Part shown: positions 6,260 through 12,299 of the stretch, piece by piece
Layout: every line of letters starts with the position of its first letter
How positions within the stretch are numbered: position 1 is the first letter of the stretch
DNA from: Nitrososphaerota archaeon
GTDB lineage: Archaea > Thermoproteota > Nitrososphaeria > Nitrososphaerales > Nitrosopumilaceae
Direction of reading: 5' to 3'
DNA: 12,786 bases
NCBI GenBank assembly: GCA_016126025.1
Contig: JAEFDA010000050.1
Coordinates: 1-12,786 of the forward strand
Made by a program: the position numbers and the translations under genes
The notes under the pieces: model-generated
What the model saw: only the letters and a program-made list of their open reading frames with translations
Told to the model about the DNA's origin: nothing
Database searches by the model: none

Positions 6260-7169
6260 TACCCAGGCTCCGCAGGTGCTCGGCGAACTCGGAGACGAAC
6301 CCATGTATCGTGTACACCTGCTCTGCCCCCGACCGCTCCACCATGCCCACCAGCTCGTCAAAGTCGCAGTGGTCGCTGAGCGGCATAAAGTAGTCGGCCC
6401 CGCGCGAGTACTGGAAGCGTCCTGAGCTGGCCCAGCCGCTGAACGATATGGTGACGGCCCCGTACCGCCTCATCTCCGTTATGAAACGGGAGCGGGCGGG
6501 CATCATTGGGGATATCATCACCCAGGGCTTGCGGTCCAGCAGTCCGGCCCTCCGGGCCTCGGTGTGGCCCGGGGCCGGCTTGAGCGGTACGCCCGCGGCG
6601 CGGTGCATGTCGTTGATCCTCTTGACCGAGTCGTGGTAGTACATGGGCTCCCAGTGGGCGAATAGCTGCGAGAGCGTCTGGGCCTTGCCCAGTTCGTACC
6701 CCATCAGTATCACCGGCACGCCCCGGGAGTACATCAGGGAGACCAGCTCGTCCACCTTGGAGCACACCTCGTCGACGGGGGGGAACCGGAACTCGGGCAG
6801 CCCGAAGGTGCACTCTGTCACCAGAGTGCGGCACCGGGGGACACGCGCCCCCCTCAGGAACCCCCGATCCCGGGTGCATATGTCGCCGGTGTAGAATGTG
6901 TCGCCGGCCAGCAGGCCCATGGAGCCCAGTATGTGGCCGGAGTCGTACATGCGGAGGCCGTCGATATGACTGACGCACTCGCCCAGGTCGCGCCCCCGCA
7001 GGGCGGCCAGCCGCCTGGTGCTCTCGGAGGCCAGCACCACCCCGCCGGAGCGGTCGGGCAGGTGGTCCATGTGGGCGTGCGAGACAAAGTTGACGTCGCC
7101 GGCTGCGGACTTTGCGTCCAGCAGTATGGTAGAGCCGCCGTGCGTGCACGCCATCCCAGACGATGTCAT
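6219..7169 (-). CDS. Beta-CASP metallo-beta-lactamase nuclease
   Basis: 316 residues from this ATG. Metal-binding motifs of the metallo-beta-lactamase fold are present in order: LLDAK (motif 1, Asp18), SHAHMDHL (30-37, HxHxDH), DSGHILGS (His79) and YTGD (Asp96). TECTFG (118-123) is beta-CASP motif A, SDHCDF (265-270) supplies a later His and YTIHGF (286-291) a conserved late His. This resembles the archaeal/bacterial family called mRNA 3'-end processing factor or DNA-ligase-associated exonuclease, which cuts RNA or DNA. No ligase or helicase partner is nearby. The frame is open to 7403 but residues before TSSG are Arg/Pro/Ala-rich and unlike the family. A TATA box at 7208-7215 would place transcription start near a TTG at 7184, adding five residues; both starts are possible. 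Confidence 0.88.
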   Translation of the reverse strand: MTSSGMACTHGGSTILLDAKSAAGDVNFVSHAHMDHLPDRSGGVVLASESTRRLAALRGRDLGECVSHIDGLRMYDSGHILGSMGLLAGDTFYTGDICTRDRGFLRGARVPRCRTLVTECTFGLPEFRFPPVDEVCSKVDELVSLMYSRGVPVILMGYELGKAQTLSQLFAHWEPMYYHDSVKRINDMHRAAGVPLKPAPGHTEARRAGLLDRKPWVMISPMMPARSRFITEMRRYGAVTISFSGWASSGRFQYSRGADYFMPLSDHCDFDELVGMVERSGAEQVYTIHGFVSEFAEHLRSLGISARPLGPVGPAG

Positions 7170-7207
7170 CGCTACCCCGCCCAACGCAGAGCCTCCCCTC
7201 CGGACTC

Positions 7208-7215
7208 GATATAAA
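7208..7215 (-). promoter_or_regulatory. TATA box for the beta-CASP nuclease gene
   Basis: On the minus strand this reads TTTATATC, a strong TATA box. It lies about 42 bp before the ATG at 7169 but 27 bp before TTG at 7184. Either the mRNA has a leader of about 15 bases or translation starts at TTG. Confidence 0.6.
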
Positions 7216-7477
7216 CTCAGGGTTGCCGCTTGCGTACGCTCTGGCGCGCGGCATGCACCACCTTGGCCTGGCGCCGGACCGGGGGCGCGCCGAGGGGCGC
7301 CGGACGCCGCAGTACGCCCCAGACGCCGGTGGCCGTATGCCCGCCTCGGTTGAAAATAAGTGACCGGGGTGTGGCCGCTCAGCCTGCAACGGTTCTCTCG
7401 CAAAGTTGGTTGATGCTTGGATTTCCCGCCATGAGCACGTCACGGACTCCACAATGGGCAGGGTACCATTCCACACC

Positions 7478-7485
7478 TTTATAGT
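7478..7485 (+). promoter_or_regulatory. TATA box for tnpB
   Basis: TTTATAGT is centred about 26 bp before the ATG at 7507. It fixes the tnpB start and predicts leaderless transcription from the element's own promoter. Confidence 0.6.
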
Positions 7486-7506
7486 ACTGATACTTCACCG
7501 TATAGT

Positions 7507-8907
7507 ATGATACGTTCGCACGTGTTTGGCGTACGGTTCCGCAAGGAATTCGACCATTCCATGCTGTCGCGCCAGGCCGGCATGGACCGCTACGTCCACA
7601 ACAGGCTGCTCGAGATCTTCCGGGACGAATATCGCAGGTGCGGCACGGCCGACACCTCGCTCCACCGCATCAACACGTGGTACACGGACCTGCGGAATGA
7701 GACGGGCCCGGAGTGGATGAGGCAGTCCGTGTCGGACATGACGCGGCAGATACTGTACGACTTGGGAAGGCATTACGGCCAGTACATCGAGACCGAACAC
7801 ACGAAGGCGGCCGGCATGGGACCAAGGGTGCGGTGGGGCGAGCCGCACTTCAAGAGACGCGGGGACCGCATCTCAATCCCCCTCAAGATAACGCACGACA
7901 ACACCCACGGCGACGCGCGTTTCACCGGGGAGCGCACCGTGCGAATAGCCAAGATGGGCGAAATACGCCTCAGCCGGCCGTTCCCGGTGCCAAACTACCG
8001 CCCCAAGTCCGCCAGACTGTACCAGACGTCCGACGGCAAGTGGCGCATCGCCATATCGTGCGAGGAGCCCGACCCCGAACCATACGCAGGCGAGCCGGTC
8101 CTCGTGGGAGTCGACCGCAACATAGGGAACGTGGCCACCCCCGACCACATCATCGTGCCCCCATACAAGATGGTCCGCCGCATGCGCAACGCCGAGCGTA
8201 CCGCGGGCAGGGCGCAGCGTATCGCGTCGCGGCGCCAAAAACCCGACCGTACCCGCAGGAAGCCCGGCTCGAAACGGTGGGCCAGGGCGCAGAGGCGGGC
8301 GGCCAGGAACAGGCGGCGGGCCGCCGACATCCGCCACACCACCTCCCACAAGATATCGCGCGTCATAGCCGATACCGCGACGCACGTCGCGGTAGAAAAC
8401 ATCAACACGCAAAACATGACGAAGTCGGCCAAGGGGACCAAAGAGAAACCCGGCAGGCGCGTGGCGCAAAAGTCGGGCCTCAACCGGTCCATCACGGAAC
8501 AGTGCTGGGGGCTGCTGGTCACATTACTGGCGTACAAGCTGGCCGGGGGCGTGATACGGGTGCCAGCGGCGTACACCAGCCAGAGGTGCCCCGCATGTGG
8601 TTTCACGGACGCGCTGAACCGGGACTGCCGCGAGTTCCTGTGCCTGCTGTGCTGGAACCATTCCCATGCGGACCGCAACGCCGCACGCAACATAGAGGAT
8701 ACCGGCGCGCGCATGCTGGGGCGGCCGTGCAGGCGCGGCAGCATTCCATCACCATTGCACGAGTGTCCGGCAATACCGGCCGGTGGCGCCCATGTTAAGG
8801 GGCGACTGGACGTGGAGGGTTCTGGAATGGTCTCCCCGCAGAAGCGTCAAGCATCGACTGGAGGCGTCCGTCCGTCTGGGACGGTCATGCTGTACCATGA
8901 CGTGTAA
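7507..8907 (+). CDS. tnpB: TnpB, IS200/IS605-family RNA-guided nuclease
   Basis: 466 residues. Characterised TnpB proteins are omegaRNA-guided DNA nucleases and ancestors of Cas12. The split RuvC site is intact: Asp203 in VGVDRNIGN, Glu297 in VAVENIN and Asp389 in HADRNAARNI. The zinc finger has Cys361, Cys364, Cys379 and Cys382 (CPAC, CLLC). The N-terminal part includes an OrfB-type helical region (1-100) and FKRRGDRISIPL. A very basic Arg/Lys segment (~224-275) probably contacts nucleic acid. The conserved domain ends near residue 402; the last ~64 residues are Gly/Pro/Ser-rich and unlike protein of the family, and that DNA folds into hairpins. No TnpA (Y1 transposase) gene is present, so the element is non-autonomous or TnpB has been retained for another role. 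No frameshift or internal stop is seen. Confidence 0.93.
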   Translation: MIRSHVFGVRFRKEFDHSMLSRQAGMDRYVHNRLLEIFRDEYRRCGTADTSLHRINTWYTDLRNETGPEWMRQSVSDMTRQILYDLGRHYGQYIETEHTKAAGMGPRVRWGEPHFKRRGDRISIPLKITHDNTHGDARFTGERTVRIAKMGEIRLSRPFPVPNYRPKSARLYQTSDGKWRIAISCEEPDPEPYAGEPVLVGVDRNIGNVATPDHIIVPPYKMVRRMRNAERTAGRAQRIASRRQKPDRTRRKPGSKRWARAQRRAARNRRRAADIRHTTSHKISRVIADTATHVAVENINTQNMTKSAKGTKEKPGRRVAQKSGLNRSITEQCWGLLVTLLAYKLAGGVIRVPAAYTSQRCPACGFTDALNRDCREFLCLLCWNHSHADRNAARNIEDTGARMLGRPCRRGSIPSPLHECPAIPAGGAHVKGRLDVEGSGMVSPQKRQASTGGVRPSGTVMLYHDV

Positions 8908-8946
8908 TGCTTGCGTGCGCGGCATCAACCGCGTTCGCAACAGAAC
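8786..8946 (+). ncRNA. Candidate omegaRNA / right end of the tnpB element
   Basis: This spans the end of tnpB and the bases after its stop. Stems on the plus strand: CCGTC/GACGG (8872-8876 with 8880-8884); GTCATG/CATGAC (8884-8889 with 8896-8901), which competes with the first; and an 11-pair hairpin at 8911-8940 (8911-8915 with 8936-8940, and 8917-8922 with 8929-8934, one U-U mismatch, loop CATCAA). TnpB guide RNAs come from exactly this position, with the guide taken from sequence beyond the right end. The inverted relic at 2516-2704 conserves loop CATCAA, the GTCAT/ATGAC stem and a G-C to A-U double change in the large hairpin (8915/8936 against 2548/2526), supporting RNA structure. The exact right boundary, and so the guide start, is not determined; it probably lies between 8946 and 8962. 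Confidence 0.6.
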
Positions 8947-9229
8947 CGCCTGCAACCACGCGGTACATGACCGGGACCGGGGGACCGGCTAGGAGATCGG
9001 ACGCCCGCCGGTGGACGGACTGGTGTTCTTGGCTTCTACGCATGGCGGCAAACTTCTCCTCGCTGTCAAACTCCACCATCATGCGCAGGGAGCCATCCGA
9101 ACCCTGGAGCAGCCGCCGGGAGACGAACCCGTCAAACTTGGATATTATACCGTTGGACTCGGCCACCCACGCCTTGAACTCCTCTCCGCGGCCCGGCTTT
9201 ATGTTGACGTCCAGCATTGCTATTACCAT
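8885..9229 (-). CDS. ABM-fold (dimeric alpha-beta barrel) small protein
   Basis: 114 residues. Residues 1-~92 match the antibiotic biosynthesis monooxygenase (ABM) type ferredoxin-like fold: MVIAMLDVNIKPGRGEEFKAWV, FDGFVSRRLLQGSDGSLRMMVEFDSEEKF and a closing PVPVMYRVVA strand. Members are small dimers, including haem-degrading enzymes and quinol monooxygenases, but many have no known substrate and no catalytic signature is visible here. The domain should end near residue 95. The last ~20 residues (SVANAVDAAHAS and on) are encoded by the antisense of the tnpB right-end hairpins, and the gene overlaps tnpB by 23 bp. The element therefore probably inserted just past the domain and replaced the native stop. 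A weak TATA (AGTTATGC) lies 26 bp before the ATG. Confidence 0.8.
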   Translation of the reverse strand: MVIAMLDVNIKPGRGEEFKAWVAESNGIISKFDGFVSRRLLQGSDGSLRMMVEFDSEEKFAAMRRSQEHQSVHRRASDLLAGPPVPVMYRVVAGGSVANAVDAAHASITRHGTA

Positions 9230-9250
9230 TGGCGTGACGGGCGATACGCC

Positions 9251-9258
9251 GCATAACT
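9251..9258 (-). promoter_or_regulatory. Weak TATA-like box for the ABM gene
   Basis: On the minus strand this reads AGTTATGC, about 26 bp before the ATG at 9229. The spacing fits the leaderless pattern, but the sequence is a poor TATA box. Confidence 0.35.
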
Positions 9259-9448
9259 GTGTTTGGCACCGGGCATGCGGGAGGCATGTGGGTTATGGAA
9301 GGGTGTGGACGGCCTCGGGCAGTTGTTATCCTTCCGGCTGGCGCCCCCGGGCGCACCAGTTCGGCGGCGTCGGGCACGGCCGCACGGAGAGTGCCGCCGG
9401 CCGCAGCACGGCCCGGACCATGAGGTACTGTCTCCGCCCCCGCCACAC

Positions 9449-9454
9449 ATATAC
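9449..9454 (+). promoter_or_regulatory. TATA-like box for purD
   Basis: ATATAC is an AT-rich island in GC-rich DNA, centred about 26 bp before the purD ATG at 9478, predicting a leaderless mRNA. The rest of 9230-9448 shows nothing else I can name. Confidence 0.5.
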
Positions 9455-9477
9455 GAACCGCCCCGCCGCGCCACTCC

Positions 9478-10728
9478 ATGGCAAGCGTGCTGGTGGTGGG
9501 ATCCGGCGGCCGGGAGCACGCGCTGGCTTGGAGGGTGTCGCAGAGTGATGTGGTGGATGCGGTGTACACGGCGCCGGGCAACGGCGGCACGCCCAACAAC
9601 ATACCCATACAGCCCGACGACATCCGCGGGCTGGCCGACTTTGCCGCCGAGCGCAACTGCTTCACCATTGTAGGCCCCGAGGCGCCGCTGGCCGCCGGCA
9701 TCGTGGATACATTTGCGGAAAGGGGGCTGGGCATATTCGGCCCCACCAAGGCGGCGGCCCAGCTGGAGTCCAGCAAGGCCTGGGCCAAGGGGTTCATGGG
9801 ACGGCACCGCATCAGGACCGCCCGCTCGGCGGTCTTTGATGATGCCTCCGATGCCGCCGAGTACGTGGACTCGGTGGACTATAACGTGGTGGTCAAGGCC
9901 GACGGCCTGGCCGCCGGAAAGGGCGTCATAGTGTGTAGTAGCGTGCAGGAAGCAAAGGACGCCATACGGTCCATGATGGAACAGGGAAGGTTCGGCGGTG
10001 CAGGCAAGCGCATAGTGATAGAGGAGCGCCTGTCCGGCGTGGAGGCCTCGTACATAGCCATGTGCGACGGGCGCGTGGCGGTGCCCATGGCCACCAGCCA
10101 GGACCACAAGCGCATATACGACAACGACGAGGGCCCCAACACCGGCGGGATGGGGGCCTATTCCCCCGCCCCCCACGTGGACGCGGAGATGGCCGGCACC
10201 ATACAAACCGAGATAGTCGACCGCACCCTGTCGGGCATGAGGGAGGAGGGGTGCCCCCTAACCGGCTTCCTGTACGCGGGCATAATGATACAGGACGGCA
10301 CCCCCTACGTGCTGGAGTACAACGTGCGGATGGGCGACCCCGAGTGCCAGCCCATAGTGATGCGCATGGACTTTGACCTGTACGGGTATGCGGCGGCGGC
10401 CGCCTCCGGCAGGCTGGCCGGCATGCCGCCCCCCCGGTGGAGGCCGGAGCACGCCGTGTGCGTGGTGCTCGCCGCCCGCGGGTACCCTGGCGCATATACC
10501 AAGGGGCAGCCCATATCCATACCCGACACCGACGCGCATACGGCCGTCTTCCACGCCGGGACGGCCCGCCGGGACGGCCGGCTGCTCTCCAGCGGCGGCC
10601 GGGTGCTGGGAGCCACATCCCTGGGTATGACTCTGCGCCAAGCCGTCGAGAGGGCGTACCATACCGCCGACGACATAACATGGAGCGGCAAGTACTACCG
10701 GCGGGACATAGCCGCCAAGGCCCTCTAG
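9478..10728 (+). CDS. purD: Phosphoribosylamine-glycine ligase (GAR synthetase)
   Basis: 416 residues, normal length. It joins phosphoribosylamine and glycine with ATP to form GAR, the second step of de novo purine synthesis. The N-domain begins with the loop GSGGREHA (8-15) and continues through APGNGGT (32-38) and VGPEAPL (65-71). The ATP-grasp domain (~100-320) shows VVVKADGLAAGKGV (137-150), EGPNTGGMGAYSP (218-230) and the metal-binding EYNVRMGDPE (280-289), where Tyr and Met replace the more usual Phe residues. The C-domain (~325-416) has GYPGAYTKG and ends with the helix that packs on the N-domain. Its last 4 bp overlap the convergent cyclo-ligase gene. Confidence 0.96.
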   Translation: MASVLVVGSGGREHALAWRVSQSDVVDAVYTAPGNGGTPNNIPIQPDDIRGLADFAAERNCFTIVGPEAPLAAGIVDTFAERGLGIFGPTKAAAQLESSKAWAKGFMGRHRIRTARSAVFDDASDAAEYVDSVDYNVVVKADGLAAGKGVIVCSSVQEAKDAIRSMMEQGRFGGAGKRIVIEERLSGVEASYIAMCDGRVAVPMATSQDHKRIYDNDEGPNTGGMGAYSPAPHVDAEMAGTIQTEIVDRTLSGMREEGCPLTGFLYAGIMIQDGTPYVLEYNVRMGDPECQPIVMRMDFDLYGYAAAAASGRLAGMPPPRWRPEHAVCVVLAARGYPGAYTKGQPISIPDTDAHTAVFHAGTARRDGRLLSSGGRVLGATSLGMTLRQAVERAYHTADDITWSGKYYRRDIAAKAL

Positions 10729-11306
10729 GCCTGGAAAAGGCGGCCTTCGGTCACCACCCAGTCCACCGGTATGTCCTGCGGGTTGGTCGGTATCCTCTTC
10801 ACCACCTGCTTCTCCATGGCCGCGGCCACCGACGGGATTTGGTGCGTCCCCAGGTACGCGTCATAGTACCCCCGCCCGTATCCCAGCCGGTGGCCGTCCG
10901 GCGTGACGGCCACCGCCGGGACCAGCACAACGTCCGGGACCGCCGGGGCGCACCGGGTCCGGGGCTCCCGGATGCCGTACGGGCCCGGCGCCAAGTCCCG
11001 CTCGTCCCGTACCGCACGGAACTCCATGGAACCGTATGCAGTCCCGAGGCTCCCGGATCCGTCCAGCACGGCAGGGAGCAGGAGCGTCTTGCCCGAATCC
11101 AGTATGTCCTGCATGATGCCTCCGGTGCGGATCTCGCTGCCTATGGAGTGGTATGCTCCCACTGACCCGGCATCATCCAGCGGGGGCCAGCGGCGCAGCC
11201 TGCGGCGCACCATTTCGCTGGCCATCTCCAGCATCTCGGCGGAGGTGTTGTCGCGCCGGGCCAGCAGTACGCGCCGCAGTGCGTCGCGGTCGGGATCACG
11301 CCCCAT
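10725..11306 (-). CDS. 5-formyltetrahydrofolate cyclo-ligase family protein
   Basis: 193 residues, the usual length. The enzyme uses ATP to convert 5-formyl-tetrahydrofolate to 5,10-methenyl-tetrahydrofolate, returning a dead-end folate to the one-carbon pool. The signature LGYGRGYYDAYL (141-152) contains the substrate/ATP loop, and the VPAVAVTPDGHR strand-turn precedes it. SVGAYHSIGSEI (48-59) matches the conserved second strand, and the N-terminal RDALRRVLLARRD matches the basic ATP-binding helix. The start overlaps the folD stop by 11 bp, so the two are coupled in one transcript. FolD makes and uses the same methenyl intermediate, which supports the assignment. Confidence 0.9.
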   Translation of the reverse strand: MGRDPDRDALRRVLLARRDNTSAEMLEMASEMVRRRLRRWPPLDDAGSVGAYHSIGSEIRTGGIMQDILDSGKTLLLPAVLDGSGSLGTAYGSMEFRAVRDERDLAPGPYGIREPRTRCAPAVPDVVLVPAVAVTPDGHRLGYGRGYYDAYLGTHQIPSVAAAMEKQVVKRIPTNPQDIPVDWVVTEGRLFQA

Positions 11307-12144
11307 GGCCGGCCGCCGCCAGCGTGTTGCGCAGCAGCATGGCCACCGTCATGGGCCCCACGCCCCCCGGTACCGGGGTGACATATGAGGCCACCTCCAG
11401 CACTCCGGCATAGTCGGCGTCGCCCCTCAGCTTGCCGTCGACGCGGTTTATTGCCACGTCCACCACCACGGCCCCCGGCTTCACCATATCGTGTGTCAGC
11501 TCGAATGTACCGTTGCCCACCCCGGTCACTATGACGTCGGCGGAGCGGCATATGTCCCCCAGGTTGGCGGTGCGCGAGTGGCAGGTGGTCACAGTGGCAT
11601 TCCGCTGGAGCATCAGGTGGTACAGCGGCTTGCCCACCAGCCTGCTCCGGTTTATTATTACGACGTGCTTGCCTTCCAGCCCTATGTTGTAGTGGTCCAT
11701 CATGCGCATTATCCCCAGCGGCGTGCACGCCACCAGCCGGGCGCGGCCGGCCGCCAGCAGGCCGGCGCTCTCCGGGGTCAGCCCGTCCACGTCCTTGGCC
11801 GACGATATGCGGGATATGGCGCCAAACTCGTCCAGATGCCTAGGCAGCGGGAGCTGCACCAGTATGCCGTGTACGGCATCGTCTGTATTGAGCCGCTCTA
11901 TGAGCGAGTCCAGCTCCCGCTGGGATATGCCTATTCCCATGGTGTGGTCCTGCGTGTCTATGCCGGCCGCGGCGCATGCCCGGTGCTTGTTCCGGACGTA
12001 TACCGCCGAGGCGGGGTCCTCGCCCACCAGCACGGTGGCCAAGCACGGCACTATTCCTCTCCCCCGGAGTCGCCGGGCGGCCTCGGCGGCCTCGGCCTTT
12101 ACCCTCTCGGCCACTACCAAGCCGTCCATACGCGCGCCCGCCAT
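11296..12144 (-). CDS. folD: Methylene-THF dehydrogenase / methenyl-THF cyclohydrolase
   Basis: 282 residues, normal length. The bifunctional enzyme oxidises 5,10-methylene-THF with NAD(P)+ and hydrolyses methenyl-THF to 10-formyl-THF. Key elements: YVRNK (49-53, catalytic Tyr49 and Lys53), VQLPLP (96-101), DVDG (118-121), the dinucleotide-binding INRSRLVGKP (164-173, where Asn replaces the usual first Gly) and PVPGGVGPMT (257-266). The frame is open upstream to 12225, but ATG 12144 lies about 27 bp from a TATA box, and the extra residues (Cys/His/Arg-rich) do not resemble FolD. ATG 12129 is a five-residue shorter alternative. It is first gene of a two-gene operon with the cyclo-ligase; 10-formyl-THF serves purine synthesis, linking it to purD. 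Confidence 0.96.
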   Translation of the reverse strand: MAGARMDGLVVAERVKAEAAEAARRLRGRGIVPCLATVLVGEDPASAVYVRNKHRACAAAGIDTQDHTMGIGISQRELDSLIERLNTDDAVHGILVQLPLPRHLDEFGAISRISSAKDVDGLTPESAGLLAAGRARLVACTPLGIMRMMDHYNIGLEGKHVVIINRSRLVGKPLYHLMLQRNATVTTCHSRTANLGDICRSADVIVTGVGNGTFELTHDMVKPGAVVVDVAINRVDGKLRGDADYAGVLEVASYVTPVPGGVGPMTVAMLLRNTLAAAGHGA

Positions 12145-12167
12145 CCTTTGATGTCGCCACCGTTGGC

Positions 12168-12175
12168 AATTAAAA
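12168..12175 (-). promoter_or_regulatory. TATA box for the folD operon
   Basis: On the minus strand this reads TTTTAATT, centred about 27 bp before ATG 12144. It selects that start over the longer open frame and predicts a leaderless mRNA. Confidence 0.65.
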
Positions 12176-12181
12176 TGTGCG

Positions 12182-12263
12182 CAGAGGCAAGCAGGATCCG
12201 GCAATTGTGTGCCGGAGACACGCATGATCTGGCAGGGATGTCACCGGATCCTACTTGCCCCTG
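12182..12263 (-). terminator. Long inverted repeat after the DUF285 gene
   Basis: Arms 12182-12201 and 12244-12263 pair over 20 positions around a 42-base loop; the core is GGCAAGCAGGATCCGG against CCGGATCCTACTTGCC. On the plus strand two positions mismatch (C12192-A12253 and A12185-C12260). In minus-strand RNA both become G-U pairs, so the stem is continuous only in the transcript of the DUF285 gene, which stops 37 bases upstream. A 3'-end stabilising structure or terminator is the likeliest role. No U-run follows, and archaeal termination usually needs one, so a transcript-end stabiliser is as likely. It also insulates the folD promoter. Confidence 0.55.
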
Positions 12264-12299
12264 CCATGCATAAGCCACGCCTACCCGAGTCAGCTCCGC

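Larger units (their letters stand above)
7185..7506. other. Intergenic region between the nuclease and tnpB; possible left end
   Basis: This region holds the two divergent promoters. GGCGCCGGAC is directly repeated at 7270-7279 and 7296-7305. AATGG/CCATT form a small dyad (7453-7457 with 7466-7470). GCTTGCGT (7228-7235) and GCGCGGCAT (7246-7254) occur in the same order as in the tnpB right end, where they are contiguous (8909-8925). TATAGTACTGATAC (7480-7493) is followed by TATAGTATGATAC (7501-7513). The left boundary of the tnpB element must lie here or nearby, but I cannot place it. Confidence 0.4.

Noticed and set aside
7713..8798. 361-codon plus-strand frame inside tnpB
   Set aside because: It is an out-of-frame shadow; the tnpB frame carries all RuvC and zinc-finger motifs.
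12182..12263. MITE with terminal inverted repeats
   Set aside because: No target-site duplication flanks it, and the strand-specific G-U pairing fits an RNA structure better.
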